A stretch of 64,000 bases of DNA from Dacryopinax spathularia (GCA_037974965.1 JBBPFI010000017.1:558001-622000), one strand, 5' to 3'; positions 36,186 through 49,733 are shown, counted from the first letter of the stretch. Program-made: numbers and translations. Notes: generated by a model not told the origin, from the sequence alone.

Positions 36186-39100
36186 TTGCCAGTAGTCAGG
36201 CCCTTAGACGGAGGTACAGAGCGTTTCAGTAGAGGGAGTGCAGTGGAGGTATGCAGTAGATTATGGGTTCATTACTGGAAAGTCGACTTGAATGTATTGC
36301 GGTACTAACAATGAGTGAGTGGTCTTGTCTTCGCATGTCCCTATCAAGCGCGGCGATAAGTACGTCGGCTTTAATCCAATGTCGTGTCGGCTTCTACGGA
36401 AACACACCAGCAACGATGCTGATGCACTAAGATGCGCGCCATTTCCATGGAGTAGAAGTTTCTTGAGTTGCCTGTGAAGCCAACTCCCCGCAGCGAAACC
36501 GGTAGAGAACCAGTCTACAGTAAGCAGTCTGCGTTGTCGGGGTTTAGCCTTGTCATTAGCCTTAACCCCGTTATGGATTCGCTAAAGTGAACGGCGTAAC
36601 AACTATCGCGTCAACATGCTTCAGGACGTCCCAGTTGAGGTTGATCATGACGTTTGCTTGCTTTCGACACAAATGGATCCCCGTCAACCCACGCCGGTCC
36701 ACGAAATGGAGTTAAGAAGCGCCCGAAGGCATCCCCTTTCTCTTTAGCATACTGGGCGCTTCAAACGGAGTCAGGAGCCTGGTAACGCCGAAGCTACCCC
36801 TCCGGAGATAGCGCCTGCAAGCAGATGCGGCGTTACCCGCAATCGGCTTTAGCCCAGCAAAATTGGGCACTTTGCGTTGGCATTTGGCAACCTTGGTCCT
36901 AGACTGGATGACGTTGACCTTCCTGCAATAGTAGAATCGGTATGAAGGCTGCCAAACAACCTGGATCATCTTCCCGAAACTTGGTATTTCTGTTCCACTC
37001 ATGATTTGCCTATTTCCAACACATCGCCTCGTCCGCAACAAGATTTCCGTATCAATAGCTGTTGAAGAATTGGGGTGGGCAGCGGCAGAAGACCTTGACT
37101 TGCAGTTGGCAGACAAGCAAGCTGTGGAGGGGAAGGGCGTCGTCGAGCTTTCGTTTGTTCGCCGAAGAGTAAGACCAGGGTCAACTAAACTCCAACATTG
37201 GTAAAACAACCCCTGCATCGTTATGGTGATTTTGACTTTCCGCCTCGGGATTTCTACGTAACTGACGTGGCCTTCCTTCCAGAACAATTCATGCGAATGG
37301 TTGTAATGATACCTGAGGCCGTTCTGAACTGCCTGTGCCTTATTAGCTACTTTACATCAAAGCGGAGTTTACGCTCCTAGCGAGGACTTGTTATCGCCGA
37401 CGTCGTCCATGTCAAACAAAAAGGATTACAACTCCGCTGCTTTTTTCCACCTAAAATGGAGTTCCACCATGTGTAACTGCCAGCACACAAAGACTACATG
37501 TCAGAAGCTTGCCCAAGGTAATGGTCAGAGGCAATACAACAAACCGACTCCGAATGCCAGCACATCAAGGCTGTGCTGGGTCTTCTGATGGTGCCTTCAA
37601 TGCCAGCACTGTTGTCCTGCCAGCGCATCACATCCCAGTTTGCATGTCAGGACTCATGTGCTCCATCATGAGTCGTACATATTGGACCAGTGCACTGAGA
37701 GCAAAGGATTATCCCCAGTGGACTACCCCGCCTCCAATTCGGCAGCGTCCCTCTTCGTTCCCACGCCGAGTCAAGGGGGCTCGGCGACCTCCTCCAGTGC
37801 CCACCGAGCCGTCTCAGCGTTCAGTCGTTGCAAAGTGGCGGAGCGGTATACATCGATCACGCTGCCGAGCTACAGCGTCGGGGGTTTACTCTAACCCTCG
37901 TGCGTTAGTGCCCATCAGACGCCTCTGCCCCCAGGCAAGCGGACGTAACCCTCTGCGCTTCTTTCCCGTTAGATCCTATGTCCGCCTTCGTCGGGGTCAA
38001 ACAAACAGGAGATTGCGACTCCGCTGCTTCCTTTCGCGTGAATCCGGCCCCGCCATGGCCGTCAGCGCACAAAGCGCAAGGGGTCAAACAAATTGAAAAC
38101 GAACTCCCACGCTTCTTTCCGCATGACATTGATGTGAGCCATGCAGAGCTGCCAGCACACAAAGCGCGGCATCAGAAGCTTCAGAGCGATAAGGAGAGAA
38201 GCAACAAGGCCACATGGCAGCATATTGAGGCTGTGCGCGATCCTTCGATAGTCCAGACAGTAATCAAACTCCGCCCATTCTGCCATGTGGATTACCCATG
38301 TGTGCCAGCGCCCAAAGAACCACTTCGGAAATGTCATGACCGGCTCCCGAAGACCCTTGGGAGCGGAGCCCAGCTTGGAAACTCGGAAGCAGCTTCCGAG
38401 CTCAGATTTCTATCAGTAGCTAGTTCGTTACAGGTGTTACTCCTTGTCATGTCAACTCTTTCTCTCCCTCCCTCCTGTAACCCCGTAACCTGTGAATCCT
38501 AACCAGTATCCCTGGTCTGTCCTTGCCCCAGTTCGACGCAACCATCCCTGCCGGAATCCCAGACCCTCGGGAACTCACCCTGCTCCGACCCTTGTTCTGG
38601 AGCTCCCAACCCTCCGCCAATCCCTGCCCTGCCAAATCCTGACAGGAAAGTCCCTGAGGTACAGGTCACACAAGCAACAAGCAGATTCATCTCGCAAACC
38701 TTGGCAATCTCCTTCGGCTTTGATGTTCGGAAAGGGGAAATCAGATAGTGAGCGAATCGACCCGATACCGGTTTACCAAAGCATCTCAGGAATGCGAAAG
38801 CATTTAGCCAGAGTAGAAAGCGTGAGGCAAGGCAATTCCGTCATTTGGCGGCTGGTTTGGTCCGGGCCCCCGATTGGGAAGACCAATTACCGGATCCGGA
38901 AGAATTGTATGGGCGGCCAGGTTTTGTCGCGGAACATCGTCTGCTACTGAGCAAAGACGTCCTATGTGTCTGCCAGAGAAACTAGCCATTGAAGCAGTTC
39001 AAAGCCTTCCGAGGAGCTGCCCCTGGAAGCATTGCATCTGCTTGGTGCGTTTCCACTGGACCGTAGCTTCTTTGGGGGCGGGGGGGGGGGGGGGGGGGGG

Positions 39101-39830
39101 GGGGGAGGGAGAGGAGAATCGTCCCGCCTTGCAGAATCGTCCCGCCTTTCTGCCTTGGCCAGAATGCAGGACAGAATGCAAATTGACACGTTCAGCATGA
39201 CCGAGACGTTGATTTAGCGTGGACGACGGCGGAGGTTGGCGATGTTGAGCCGTGGGCGGTGACACAGGCACTCTATTACGGCGGTCAAGAGTCACGGTCG
39301 CGGTATCGGGTTATAGACCGCGCGTTTCATCACAAGATTACTGTTATCCAGACTCGGAGTGTGGTGAAGAGGCAAAGGCAATCATAACAATGCCGGCGGC
39401 AGTAGGCTTTGATCTTGGCAATTCTCCTCCCTGAACGCCGGTTGCCGCTAAACTCCGAGGAGGGCTCTTTCTATCTTCAATCCAAAAGAGTACACTTGCA
39501 TGTGCATTGCGTAGGGACTTCTAGTGAAACAATGCTGTAAGAAACGGTCAGAAAGCCTCTGGGCAGAAGCATGCAAGAGGCCTTACCACCGTTCCAGCGA
39601 ATCAAGGGCACCTGCGTTCTTGCCACAATCTGGATGTGCTAACTCCGATGAATCGGTCTTAAGGTTGGCAGCTCAAACAACCTCTAAGAACTTGTCAAAA
39701 ACATACGTGTGGAGGCGATAAGGAAGCGTACTCCTCAAGCGAGCACATCAATGCTGCGCCATTCTTCGGATAGTTGCTGCCAGCTCATCCGCTGTTCTGG
39801 CACCATTCTGTTTAGTCCCTTGCCAGCTTC
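36186..39830. repeat. Noncoding array unit U3 (A type), with the empty transposon site
   Basis: Same layout as U0 and U1. GCGGTACTAACAATGAG near 36.30 kb corresponds to the site where the transposon sits in U6, here unoccupied. GGCGATAAG and TCGGCTTTAA follow near 36.35 kb. Sub-repeats lie near 37.41-37.50 and 38.00-38.17 kb. It ends with the GCCAGCTCATCCGCTG stretch near 39.78 kb. No conserved coding frame. Confidence 0.65.
39080..39105. repeat. Poly-G tract
   Basis: A run of 26 G interrupts U3. Tracts of this kind are unstable and the exact length may be an assembly estimate. Confidence 0.8.
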
Positions 39831-40745
39831 CCCACCCCCGGCGGGATGCAGAATTCGCCTTCTTGCGGTAAGGACGCACCCGGGGTCGGGGAAAGCAGTT
39901 GGGGGAGTAGGGAGAGGGGCTGAGGGAGCGGATCGCTTGCAAGTAGCGATGTTCTTTAAAAGGAGAGGTAGGCTCGGAGGTCATCGATGGATGGGCGGGT
40001 ACGGAGGGGACTGCCTTTGCATGTGCTGGTAGTGTGGGCCGGCCACGGGGACGAGGAAAAGGTGTCGGAAGGGCGACGGAAGGGAAACGTATGGATCGAA
40101 GAGAACGGAGAGCGGGAATGTCCGGCGTGGGGAGTGCAGTGCAAGATCGAGTGCCGGAAGAAGGTCGAGCGGTATTGGTTCTCCCTAGCCTGGGCGATCA
40201 TCCTCCGTGTCCTCCGTCGCCATATCGAAAAATTCACCCTCTCTCTGTGCCCGGCATAGACGTTACATACGCCCCTCCCACTCTGTACCGTCCTTCACAC
40301 CCCTCTAGTACCGGTTTTCCACGTGCGACTGGTGTGGACCACTCTCGCTGTCCACTGACAAGCCGACCGGTTGTGCAAGCGATTCCAGTTCCTGCCCACT
40401 TGACATCATCAAACGCAGAGCGGGAGACGGATGGGCCAGATGCTGACGGGGTAACCAGCAGCTGTCATGGGAGCGCGCAAATGTGAGGATAGTAGCTGTT
40501 TGGCTACTGGCGACATGTGGGTCAGGTGTTGTGATGCGAGGTGTGGTGACTGCGGACGGGGAGAGAGTGATTAACGGATGGGTTGATGAGGTCATTAAGC
40601 GTTACATCTTGAGTCTCCTCGGGACGAATAGGGAGATGTAGATGGTGTTGCTGGTATGGTGAGGGGATTCTGGACTCTTCGTGCGCTCAGTGGTGTCGTC
40701 AACAAGTGATGGTGTCATCGTGATTGTGGGCTAAGAGAGGAGATC
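39831..40745 (-). pseudogene. Decayed Med1-like copy 4 (short type)
   Basis: Minus-strand reading near 40.3-40.6 kb gives ATILTFARSHDSC followed by GQELESLAQPVGLSVDSES, matching the parent's SAHLLAFAQRLLS and IQELERLARAVGMEVFSES. About 0.9 kb remains, as in copy 2, and the start codon reads ATT. Confidence 0.7.
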
Positions 40746-42340
40746 CATTGCGGGTGCTCAGCTCAGTGCGGGGAGGGCAGCAGATACGGGCTTCAATAGT
40801 GATTCATTAGTACAGAAATAATATGGCAGATATTATTTGCCCATTGCTGGGAGTAGTGATGTGCGTATTGCTGTAACATTTGAGCGTTGTTTGGCTGTTG
40901 GTCCCTATCAAGATACTCGGCTTTAAGGGGCAGCTTTCGGCTTTACTGAGCGGCGACACCATCAACCAAGGCCACTCCACACCAAGGCTACTCCATAAAA
41001 TGCGCACCACTTGGGCTGATCAGGGGTAAGTCTGTGGGGCTTGTGGTCGATCGAGAACTGGCGCGGAAACCGAAAGGGAGGGAGTTGTCGGCAAGTACGC
41101 TGCAGATTCGGCGTTAACGTTTCTGATCACTCCAAACACCGAAATGGAGTTGATAGTGAGAACGGCATGACAAGCAACTCAAAAGCATGTCTTGCACTGC
41201 TACAGAAGGATTGTAGACCTCTGTACACTTGCTGACTTAGAACGTCCGACCCTTCGACGCAATGTCCGTAAGCAAGATTTGACGGCTGGCTAGTCACCCT
41301 CACAAGCGGCTGCGCCCTGCACTGTAGCAGAGCCTACATTTGGGCGGGCCTTACAATGACATCTCAAGCAAAGGGGGACAGTCTAGCTCACATTGTGAAG
41401 AGAACAACACAGGTGTCCCTTTCCCTCGTACAAAGTGAGTCCTTGTACACATGAAACGGAGTTAAGCGCATCCAAACGCCGCGGCAGGCCTTTCGGCGAT
41501 TACGGATTCTGCGGGAAACGGCGTTATAGAGGTGGTCGGCTTTGCCCGCACGAACCCGGCACGCTCCTTTTCCAGATCGGAAACTCATTCCCGGTTGAGT
41601 GTTCCTCCGTATACATGTCCTAGATTGCGTGGCAACGGTAACAGTCGACTGGAGTGCGAAGGGGAATCTCGGTGTTTATTCTCCCTTATTTCCGACACTT
41701 ATCGCCGCAACCGAGACACAGTCGAAGCAGAGACCGCGGCAAATGCAGCTGAAGAAGGGCAGAGTCGGTACAAGCTACCCTCAAATATTACTTGCACAAC
41801 ACAACATTCTCACAACATTGGAAAGCAAACGAAAGTGCAAAACGCTGGGTTTGTTCCCTCGAGCCTCCGACGGTGGCCAGGTGCCCTTAACGCCGCCTCG
41901 GCTTGCTGACGGGCGAAACCAATTTAATTCACGGGTCCTTAACCAAAGCATTATACAGAGGCTTCTGATGGTGCTCCAGCCATTTTTCCCCCCTGTTTGT
42001 ACTGCGTATTTCAAAGATGCCTGCAAGCGGACTCTACACATCCCCGCCTAACCCCGAGGCTTGTTATCGCCGACGTCCGAATATTCCAACAAAGTTTACA
42101 ACTCCACCACCTCTGTTGGTGAGAAAGATCATTATCAGTTGCCAAAACAAGAACGAGACGCGTCAGAAGCTTGCCAAAGAGGAAGGCACAGAAGAAACAA
42201 TCAAGCCGACTTCGCATGCCAACACATCAAGGCTCTGCCGAGAGGGGCATGCAGGTTGAAAGCCAAGGACCCAGGAGGCGATTGGAGGAATCCCGGCCCC
42301 GCAAGAGAAACAATCGAACCACCGACGCCGAAGAAGCGGG
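40746..42340. repeat. Noncoding array unit U4 (B type, short)
   Basis: About 1.6 kb, closest to U2: GGGTGCTCAGCTCAGTGCGG at the left, then CCCATTGCTGGGAGTAGTGATG. It carries TCGGCTTTAAG, CGGCGTTAACG, CGGAGTTAAG and CTTAACGCCG words. No coding content seen. Confidence 0.6.
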
Positions 42341-43750
42341 CTCACGTGCAAGTCTAACCGTCACCTCGGGCCAAAGTGCAAGCTCCAATGACTCTCTGGT
42401 GATTAGGGAAGTTGCCTTCCTACGGCGAAGTTGAGCCTGGATAGGGGCATGGGTAGCGTGGGTATGTGAAGGGGAGGAGGCAGAGCGTTACTTGTTGGTA
42501 GAGGTGCTCTTCTGGGGAAAAGGGGTGGGAAGAGGAATGGACCTCGTCAATTGGTGCTAGTTTTGTAGCGAGCGGAATTCGGAGGCAGCAGTGAAGGACG
42601 TACTAGCCTTTGACCAGGTAGGCGGATGGAGAGAGCGACAGGACCGCCAGGGTCGAAGGTTGGAGGTCCGGCAGGGGGAGGGGCTTGAGCGTTGTCATAC
42701 GTTCGAGCGGCACGGTTATCCGTCTCCTTTTCCTGGTCGATCGTCTTCCACGCCTCATAACGATCACTTTCCGTGACCAGCATACTTGCTCCGCAGCCTC
42801 GTCCCATCTGATATCGACTTCGTCTAGCAGGGTCCGCTACCTCTTAGTCGCCCGGCTCGCCCATCTTCGTCTGCATTGACCAACCCTCGTGCAGCACGGA
42901 AGTGATTCAGCCAGCACTGGACATCCGGGAGCAGCTCAGAGATCTTGATCGTATCCACGTATCTCGGGTCTTCCTCTTCCCCCTCCTCTCCTCGTCGCGG
43001 GGGGCCTGCCAGATCACCCGGTCACCGATAAGCATCCCCAAGCATGCGCTCATGGGCCGGGCGCGGAGTCGCGTCTAGGTGTGAGTGAGCAGATTTGACG
43101 CGACGAGCTCAAACAGTCTCAGCGAGGGCGATGCAATAGAGAACGTCACAGTAAGATGGATTGGGAAGACTCCCGCACCTAGAAGGCTGTGATGCATGGA
43201 CGTCTGTCTGGATGGTTCATCCCTCTCGCCAGCAAGCATACCGGATGGAAACGGCGTCCTCGGCACCGTTGGGAGGGGCGATCCATCTTCTGCCCCTTGT
43301 GCTTGCTCGCCCGTTCTACCGCCGCTGCCTTCTCACATCGGACATATGGGCGTCTCGCTCTCGCTCAACACTTCCATCCCGACTGCACACATTCGGTGCT
43401 CGATAGCCCATTGTCAGACGGGTCCGGGCGCCTTCCGCAGGTATAGATAAGAGCCGCGCCGCACAAGGAGTTGGGAGAAGGTGGAGATCTGCCCCTTGGG
43501 CTGGCAGCGGCGAGCGTTGAAGGTTGATGTCGGGAGGCATGGTGCGACTGCTGATGGGAGAGACGGTGGAGCAGGGGCGAAGATTTCAGGAGGCCATTCG
43601 AGCCTTGGTATTCCCGTGACGGGGGGAAGTAAGATACAATGAAACTGATTGTTATGATGAGAGGATTGCGGATAATTCGTGTGCACTTCGTGGCGGCACT
43701 TGGGAGAGTGATGGTGGGATGGTGATGGGCTGGCAGAGAAGGGAGCGGGT
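42341..43750 (-). pseudogene. Decayed Med1-like copy 5
   Basis: Minus-strand reading near 43.1-43.27 kb gives MHHSLLGAGVFPIHLTVTFS, matching the parent's MHNILLGAGEFLIDITVSFS, followed by an equivalent of RLVALVTSNP. The left limit near 42345 matches parent position about 21.23 kb. Frames are broken and the start codon is lost. Confidence 0.7.
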
Positions 43751-46700
43751 CGATTACGAAGAGTCAGCTAGCCTTTGGGAAGGCAAATAGAGAGCGCTTC
43801 CAGAGAAGTCGAGGATGCGGTGGAGGTATGCCGAGGATTCTTGGCTCATTGTTGGAAAGTCGGCTCGAATAAGTTGCAGTAAGTTACTAACAACAACTGA
43901 GCGGTCTTTCGAATGTCGGTCGCAATGGGCGCGGCGATAAGCATCTCGGCTTTAACGCCCGGATTTCGGCTTTAACCGAAAGTGCACCACAACGTTGCTG
44001 CTGTACGTGGTTGCGCACCCTTTCCTTACAGTTCAATCCCTTCCCTGAGTTCACCGTTCAACCGAATGCCCCCACGGAAACCGGTTGAGAACGAGTCTAT
44101 CGTAAGTAGACTGTGCTTGATCGGCGTTTACCTAGTGGTTGCAATTAACGCCGTTGTAGGCTCGGTAAAGTGCAGCGTAACTAGTGCTGCACCATCGTGA
44201 TTGAGGACCACCCCGTTGGAATTTCGCCTGATCACTGCTTATCTTTGTCGGAGACTCCGTCCCTCGAGCCCAGGCCGCTGCCCAACAATGGGTCAGGAAG
44301 TGTGAGGAGGCATAGCTGTGTTGGTCACCAGCCTTCAGCCGGTGCATCGCAACGCATAGGTGCCGCCAGATCTGCAACGTCTGCCAATGGGGTGCAGTTC
44401 TCACCAAGTAACCCTCTAGCGAGAACCCATGCAAGCGTCCCCCCTCCCCTTAGCATACTGGGGGCGCTTCTAGACTTCGAGCGGAGTTAAAAGGAGTGAT
44501 GTTATCGCCGAAGTCGCTGAATCTACCTTGCCGGCGATAGCGCTTTCAGGCCGATGCGGCGTTAGTTGGAGTTGGCTTTAGCCCATCACACTTCAGCACT
44601 CTGCGCTTACACTTTCGCAAACCGGGGCCTAGCCGATGTGGACCTTCCTTCCAATGGGTGGACCGGTACGAAGCGTTGCCAATCAACCTCAATCCTCTTG
44701 CCAAAGCTTGGTGTTCGTTTTCTACTCTTGACTTGCCTATCTCCGACAATTATCGCCTCGGTCGCAATAAAGGATCGTGTTTCGATAGCAACGGTCACTA
44801 TTGAGAAAACGGGGCAGAGAGTGCAGCAGACCCACAGCCGGCATTTGACCCACCTGGAGCTACGGAGAGAAGGACCTGGCCAAAATGGGTTTCTTCGCCG
44901 AAGATAAACAATTAAACTCCGACGTTACTGATGCGTCGTTATGGCACTTTTAGCTCGCCAGCACCGGGATACTATTCAATCGTCTGGCAGTCCCCATTGG
45001 GATCAGGGAATGTTGCGATGGTACCTAAGTCCGTTCTGAGCGGGCCAAGCATCGCTGACTACTTTACGTTAAAGCGGAGTTTAAGGTCCTAGCGGAGACG
45101 TCTTATCGCCGACAGTGTACCTGTCAAACAAAAAAGATAACAACTCCGCCGCTTCTTTCCACCTGAAATGGAGGATGGCCATGTGTAGCTGCCAGCACAC
45201 AAAGACTATGCGCCAGAAGCGCGCCGAAGGATAAGGCTCAGAAGCGATAAACAAACCGACTCCGCATGCCAGCACATCAAGGCTGTGCTAGATCTTCTGA
45301 TCGTGCCTTGCCAGCACATCTCTTGTCCTGCCAGCACATCACATCCCGGTACGCGCACATCAGGAGTCGCGTGGTCCATCACGGTCACATTGTGCCAGTG
45401 CGCTGGGCGTATAGCATGGGCTGCAGTGGACTACTCCGCTTCGGCGCTTGCCATTGGGCATCTTCCCTCTCCGTTCCCATTCCCACGCCAAGACAAGGAG
45501 GTTCGGCAACTTCCTCCGGTGCCCATCCAACCCATTCAGCCTTTCGGCCTCCCAACGCGGTGCGCTACGTCTCGTAGGATGCCAAAGCACGGAGTGGAAG
45601 GCATTCAGCACACTGCCGAGCTACATGGTGGGGGAATACCGCAGGCCTTGTACGCGGTTCCCATCAGACGAATCTTCCCGCAAGCGGGCGTAACTCAAAA
45701 TACCCACTTCGTTCCGTTAGACCCTACCTGTATCCGGCTTCCGTGGGTTCAAACAAAAGAACGATTGAGACTCCGCTGCTTCTTTCCGCTTGAATTTGAA
45801 CCGGGGTTGCCAGCGCACAAAGAGCACGGGCTCAAACAAAATCAAAACGAACTCCGACGCTTCTTTCCGCATGCGGAGCTGCCAGCACAGAAAGGGCGGC
45901 ATCAGGGGCTTTAGACCATGATAAGGAAATACTTAAGCGACAAGACCGCATTGCCGGATATCTAGGCTGTGCGCGATGCCCCGATAGTCCAACAGTAATC
46001 AACCCCCGCGCCTTCTCCAGTGCCATGTGAATGACCCATACGTGCCAGCGCACAAAGAACCGCTTCAGAAAGTCCCCGAGCTATAGGTCAAAAAAGCGAC
46101 AAGCAGGTTCACCTCGCACTCGGCAATCTCGCTCTCGCTGTGATGCTCGGGAAGGGGAATCGGATCGTGAGCGAATCGACCCAATTCCAATGCACCGAAG
46201 CATGTTAGGAGTGCAAAAGCATTTAGCCAAAGTCGAAAGGGTGGGCAAGGCAATTCCGGCATTCGGCGGCTGGTTTGATCCGGGCCATTCTAAGTTCCCC
46301 GATTGGTAACACCAATTCCGGATTCGAAAGAACTGTACGGCCGGCCAGGTTTTGTCCCGGACGTCGTCTGCTATTGAGCGAAGACGTCTCATGTATACGA
46401 TAGAGGCTAGGCATAGAAGCAGTTTCGAAGGCATCCCAGCAGCTGTTCCTGGAAGCATTCTGGTGCGTTTCGCCTGGACCAGCTTCTTATTGGGGGAGAG
46501 TAGTCCCGTCTTGCGACTTTGGCCGGACTCGACGCCAAAAGGCGAGTTGACGCGCACATAGATGTTCGCCTATCATAGATAATGCCCGAATGTTGTCGAA
46601 ATTGGGGAGAGCGGGGGTCACACTGGGACTGTTCTACTTGGTTTGGGTGGGCGATAGAATTGGGGAAGAGCAGCGTCGGTCGCATCAGGTACGGACCCTG

Positions 46701-47455
46701 CCCGTGATCAAGATAGTATTCCTTTCCAAGCGCGGAATGTGGAGAGACAGCAAGCTAAAGAAACGTTGACGGCCGTTGACCAAGAGTCTAGAGATGATGC
46801 AGAGGGAATGCGTTAACGCCGTTTAGAGCTAAACTCCGAAAGGGGTTCTGCTAAATCTGAAAGAGTACACGTGCATGAACACCAGGTGGAGTCCGCGAAA
46901 GCACGACAACCCTATGACAACCGGTCAGAAAACCTCAGCGCAGAGGCGACAGAGAATCCTGACCACCATTGCAGCCCATCAAGGGTGACCGCATTCTCGC
47001 CCCAATCAACACATCCTAACTCCGATGATTCGGTCTTAAGGTTGCCGTTCAAACAACCCTTAAGAAGTCGTCAGAAAACATACAAATAGGGGCGACGAGG
47101 AAGCTTACCCCACAGGCCAACGCATCCATGCGGCACCCTTCCTCTCATAGTTCCCGGCCAGCTCATCCTTTGTTTCGGCGACGGCTTGAACATCCCCTCT
47201 GCGGCATGGGCGACAGGCACCATCCAGGGTTGCCCCCTTACGGGCAAACCAGTACACTCGGACCGTGCCTTCACGCCATCGATGGTTCGCGCGCTTAATA
47301 GAAAGGACTTGTTGCTCGGCATATCAAACGCAGGTAAACGCGGCCACATCGCCTGTCCCCCCTTCGGCTCGTACTTTGCTTCTGGCTGACTCTTGCCTGT
47401 GATCAAGAGAGGACGCGGCGCAAGAACCAGAGTGATAGCCGCACTGCGACGGGCC
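43751..47455. repeat. Noncoding array unit U5 (A type)
   Basis: Full-length A unit: GCGGCGATAAGC and TCGGCTTTAACG near 43.93-43.96 kb. Sub-repeats lie near 45.12-45.20 and 45.75-45.90 kb, and it ends with the GCCAGCTCATCC stretch near 47.16 kb. The longest open frames (45285-45914 plus, 46081-46557 minus) are not kept in U0, U1 or U3. Confidence 0.65.
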
Positions 47456-49085
47456 GGCAGCTCTCCAGTATTCTCTTCCCATCACCTCGAGTACAGATGA
47501 GATCTCAGCGGCATGGTGAAGGGGCATATGGGCGTGCTGAAAGCGATCGTCCAGCAATGAGGCTTGGGAAGGGTCAAACGGTGACGTCGCAGGTCTTTGA
47601 GGACTTGTTCGGGACGTGTGTTCGCCACGAGTATGTCGGTCTGGCGGTCTGGCGAGAGCCAAAACTGCAGAATACGTTAGATGCCAGTTCAAACAACGAT
47701 CCTGCAGCTTGAGAGACAGGAATTAGGACTGAGAACATGAGCGTATTTAGCAGGGTATAGTGAAGAAGGTATTTTAAAACTGGCGAAGAGGACCGACATA
47801 CCACAGCGCAACCTCTGACTACCCCTCTGGCTCCCACTCTTATCTCGGTACCCTCCACCACCCCAGCCTCCGGAACCCGCCAACGTCCGCACCCAAACAA
47901 ACAGACCAAGTTGCATACTCCAATGACAACCGCTCAAATGCAGAATCCGCCTTCTTGCAGCGAGATCGAGCCGGGGGGGAAGGAAGGGGGAAGTGGGGAG
48001 CTTGGGGATAGCGGTGGTCCTCGGATGGGTGGGGGTGGGGGGGTTTTTGGGGAAGGAGTCTCGGAGGTCGTCGATGGATGGATGAGCTGGTGAGGGGGCG
48101 ACTTTGGATGCGCTGGTGGAGGGCGTGCGGCCAGGGTGAGAAGGAACGAGGCAATGGGTTGGCGATGGAAGAGGGCGACGTATGCAGCAGGGGAGACGGA
48201 GAGTATGAATATCAGGCTTGGGAAGTGCAGCGCGAGAGGGGCAAGTGCCGGAAGATTCCCCGTCGCCTCGTCGATCGTTCTCCGTGTCGTCCTCCTCCGC
48301 GTCCTCCGTTTTCATATCGGGCAATTCACCCTCTCTCTGTGTCCCGCACATCCAATGGATACGCCTCTCCCGCTCTCTCCAGACCTCGCACAACACCATT
48401 TACGATCTCTTGCTCTCCTCGCTCGACTTGTCCGCGTCCTCGTCCCGTTTCGCAAGTCCCCGAACACAGCGCAGGTGCCGAAACCGACGCTGAAAGACTT
48501 GCAGATCCTCGGCAATCTTGATCGTGTCCGCGTTTCGGCGCACTGGGTGTGGTAGCGAATGGCGAGCCATCTCCCGCTTATCCACTGCCACGACCATCTC
48601 CAGCAGCGCCTTCTCACATTGGACTGACTGGGAGCTCCCTCTCGCTGAACACCTCCAAGCCGACTGGTCGCGCAAGCCGTTCCGGTCCCTGTAGCGCATT
48701 TGGACCACCTTGAAGGCGGAAGCAGGACGGGTGCACTAAATGGTGTCGGGAGAGCTAGCAGCGGTTGTACGAATGCAAGGAAATGCGCCAAGTTGGGGTT
48801 GGTCGCTGTTTGCTCGTGGCGGCGTGCGGGTCGCATGGATGTTCGGAGGTGTCGTGTGACCACTGACCGCAGGAGAAAGGACCTAACACGTGGGTTTATG
48901 AGGTGATCAAGTGCCGCATATGGACTGTCCTGGGGGTAAATAGGGAGAGGTAGAGCGGCTTGTTGGTATGAGGAGACGATTGTCGATTGTAGATACTTCG
49001 TGCGCTCAGTCGCGGCGGGGGAAGGGGGGGGGGGTATAAGAGTGATGGTGCGATGGTGATGCTCAGAGATGGAAGGGGATCCATT
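47456..49085 (-). pseudogene. Decayed Med1-like copy 6
   Basis: The right end still encodes MDPLPSLSITIAPSL read from about 49084, nearly identical to the parent's first residues. Further left are pieces matching the EHLHVFQRWLEHLR, DDRPGEGES and SHWSLQL regions, in different frames. The left part (47.46-47.68 kb) matches parent exon 2 and the splice region. Confidence 0.75.
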
Positions 49086-49171
49086 GCGAGTACCCCGTTA
49101 GCCTCTCAGACGGAGGTAGAGGGCTATTCAAGGGAGGTTGGTGATGCGGAGGAGGTTGCGGTGCGAACAAT
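49086..49171. repeat. Left remnant of array unit U6
   Basis: Matches the start of the other A-type units (GTTAGCCTCTCAGACGGAGG ... GATGCGGAGGAGG, then GCGGTGCGAACAAT). It stops at the transposon; its last three bases (AAT, 49169-49171) are the left target duplication. Confidence 0.75.
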
Positions 49172-49183
49172 CACCGCGTGTTG
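49172..49183 (+). repeat. Left terminal inverted repeat
   Basis: CACCGCGTGTTG, exact reverse complement of 60826-60837; preceded by the AAT target duplication. Confidence 0.88.
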
Positions 49184-49596
49184 ACGGGTCCTCGGCTATT
49201 TTGATCTAGCCTTCTCTATGCTATATAGTTTTACCTTGGCTTCAGGGTCCCGTGACTAATATCTGGTACGCGTCGTCCCATGCCATTCAGGGCTTGTCCC
49301 TGGACGCGTCAGGTAAGGAGACAATTATCTCACCGAGCGTAACTTTCGCCAATTTTATCTTGTAAGTGCCGGTTCTTCAGCGGGGTGTATTGACTCAGCA
49401 GCAACTGTCTTACCCCTTCCCAGCTTGAACCCTGAAACAGGAATTTAGCATCACTGACGTTATATAGAGTAATATTTTGTGAAAACAACGAGGGTAATCG
49501 CGGTGTCACCTCATCTAGGTGTTTTTAGGTTTGTCCCAGTAGTAGTAATAACTGTCTTACTTAGTTGCAGTACTTCTCGCCAATAATAGAGATATC
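49184..49596. other. Left subterminal region of the transposon
   Basis: About 410 bp between the left terminus and the first motif copy. Lower GC than the flanks and no coding frame. Apart from the terminal repeat it does not resemble the right end by eye. Confidence 0.5.
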
Positions 49597-49733
49597 AAGT
49601 ATTATGTTGGCGCGTCTCTGCTGGTTCGCTGAGCTGGTGAAGTATTATGTTGGCGCATCTTCGCCAGAAAGTTAACAGTCAACAGCATTCATTCTTGACA
49701 CGATAACCCCTTGACAAGTCCAGTATCTAACAA

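Noticed and set aside
37509-38502. Long open frames in the U units (also 45285-45914, 46081-46557, 24197-24538)
   Set aside because: The frames are not kept between homologous units, have odd composition and match no family; they are chance frames in repeated noncoding DNA.
22719-49085. Retroelement remains as the cause of the repeat array
   Set aside because: I saw no reverse transcriptase or integrase-like frames, no terminal repeats and no poly-A tails; unit borders follow a host gene and its upstream DNA.
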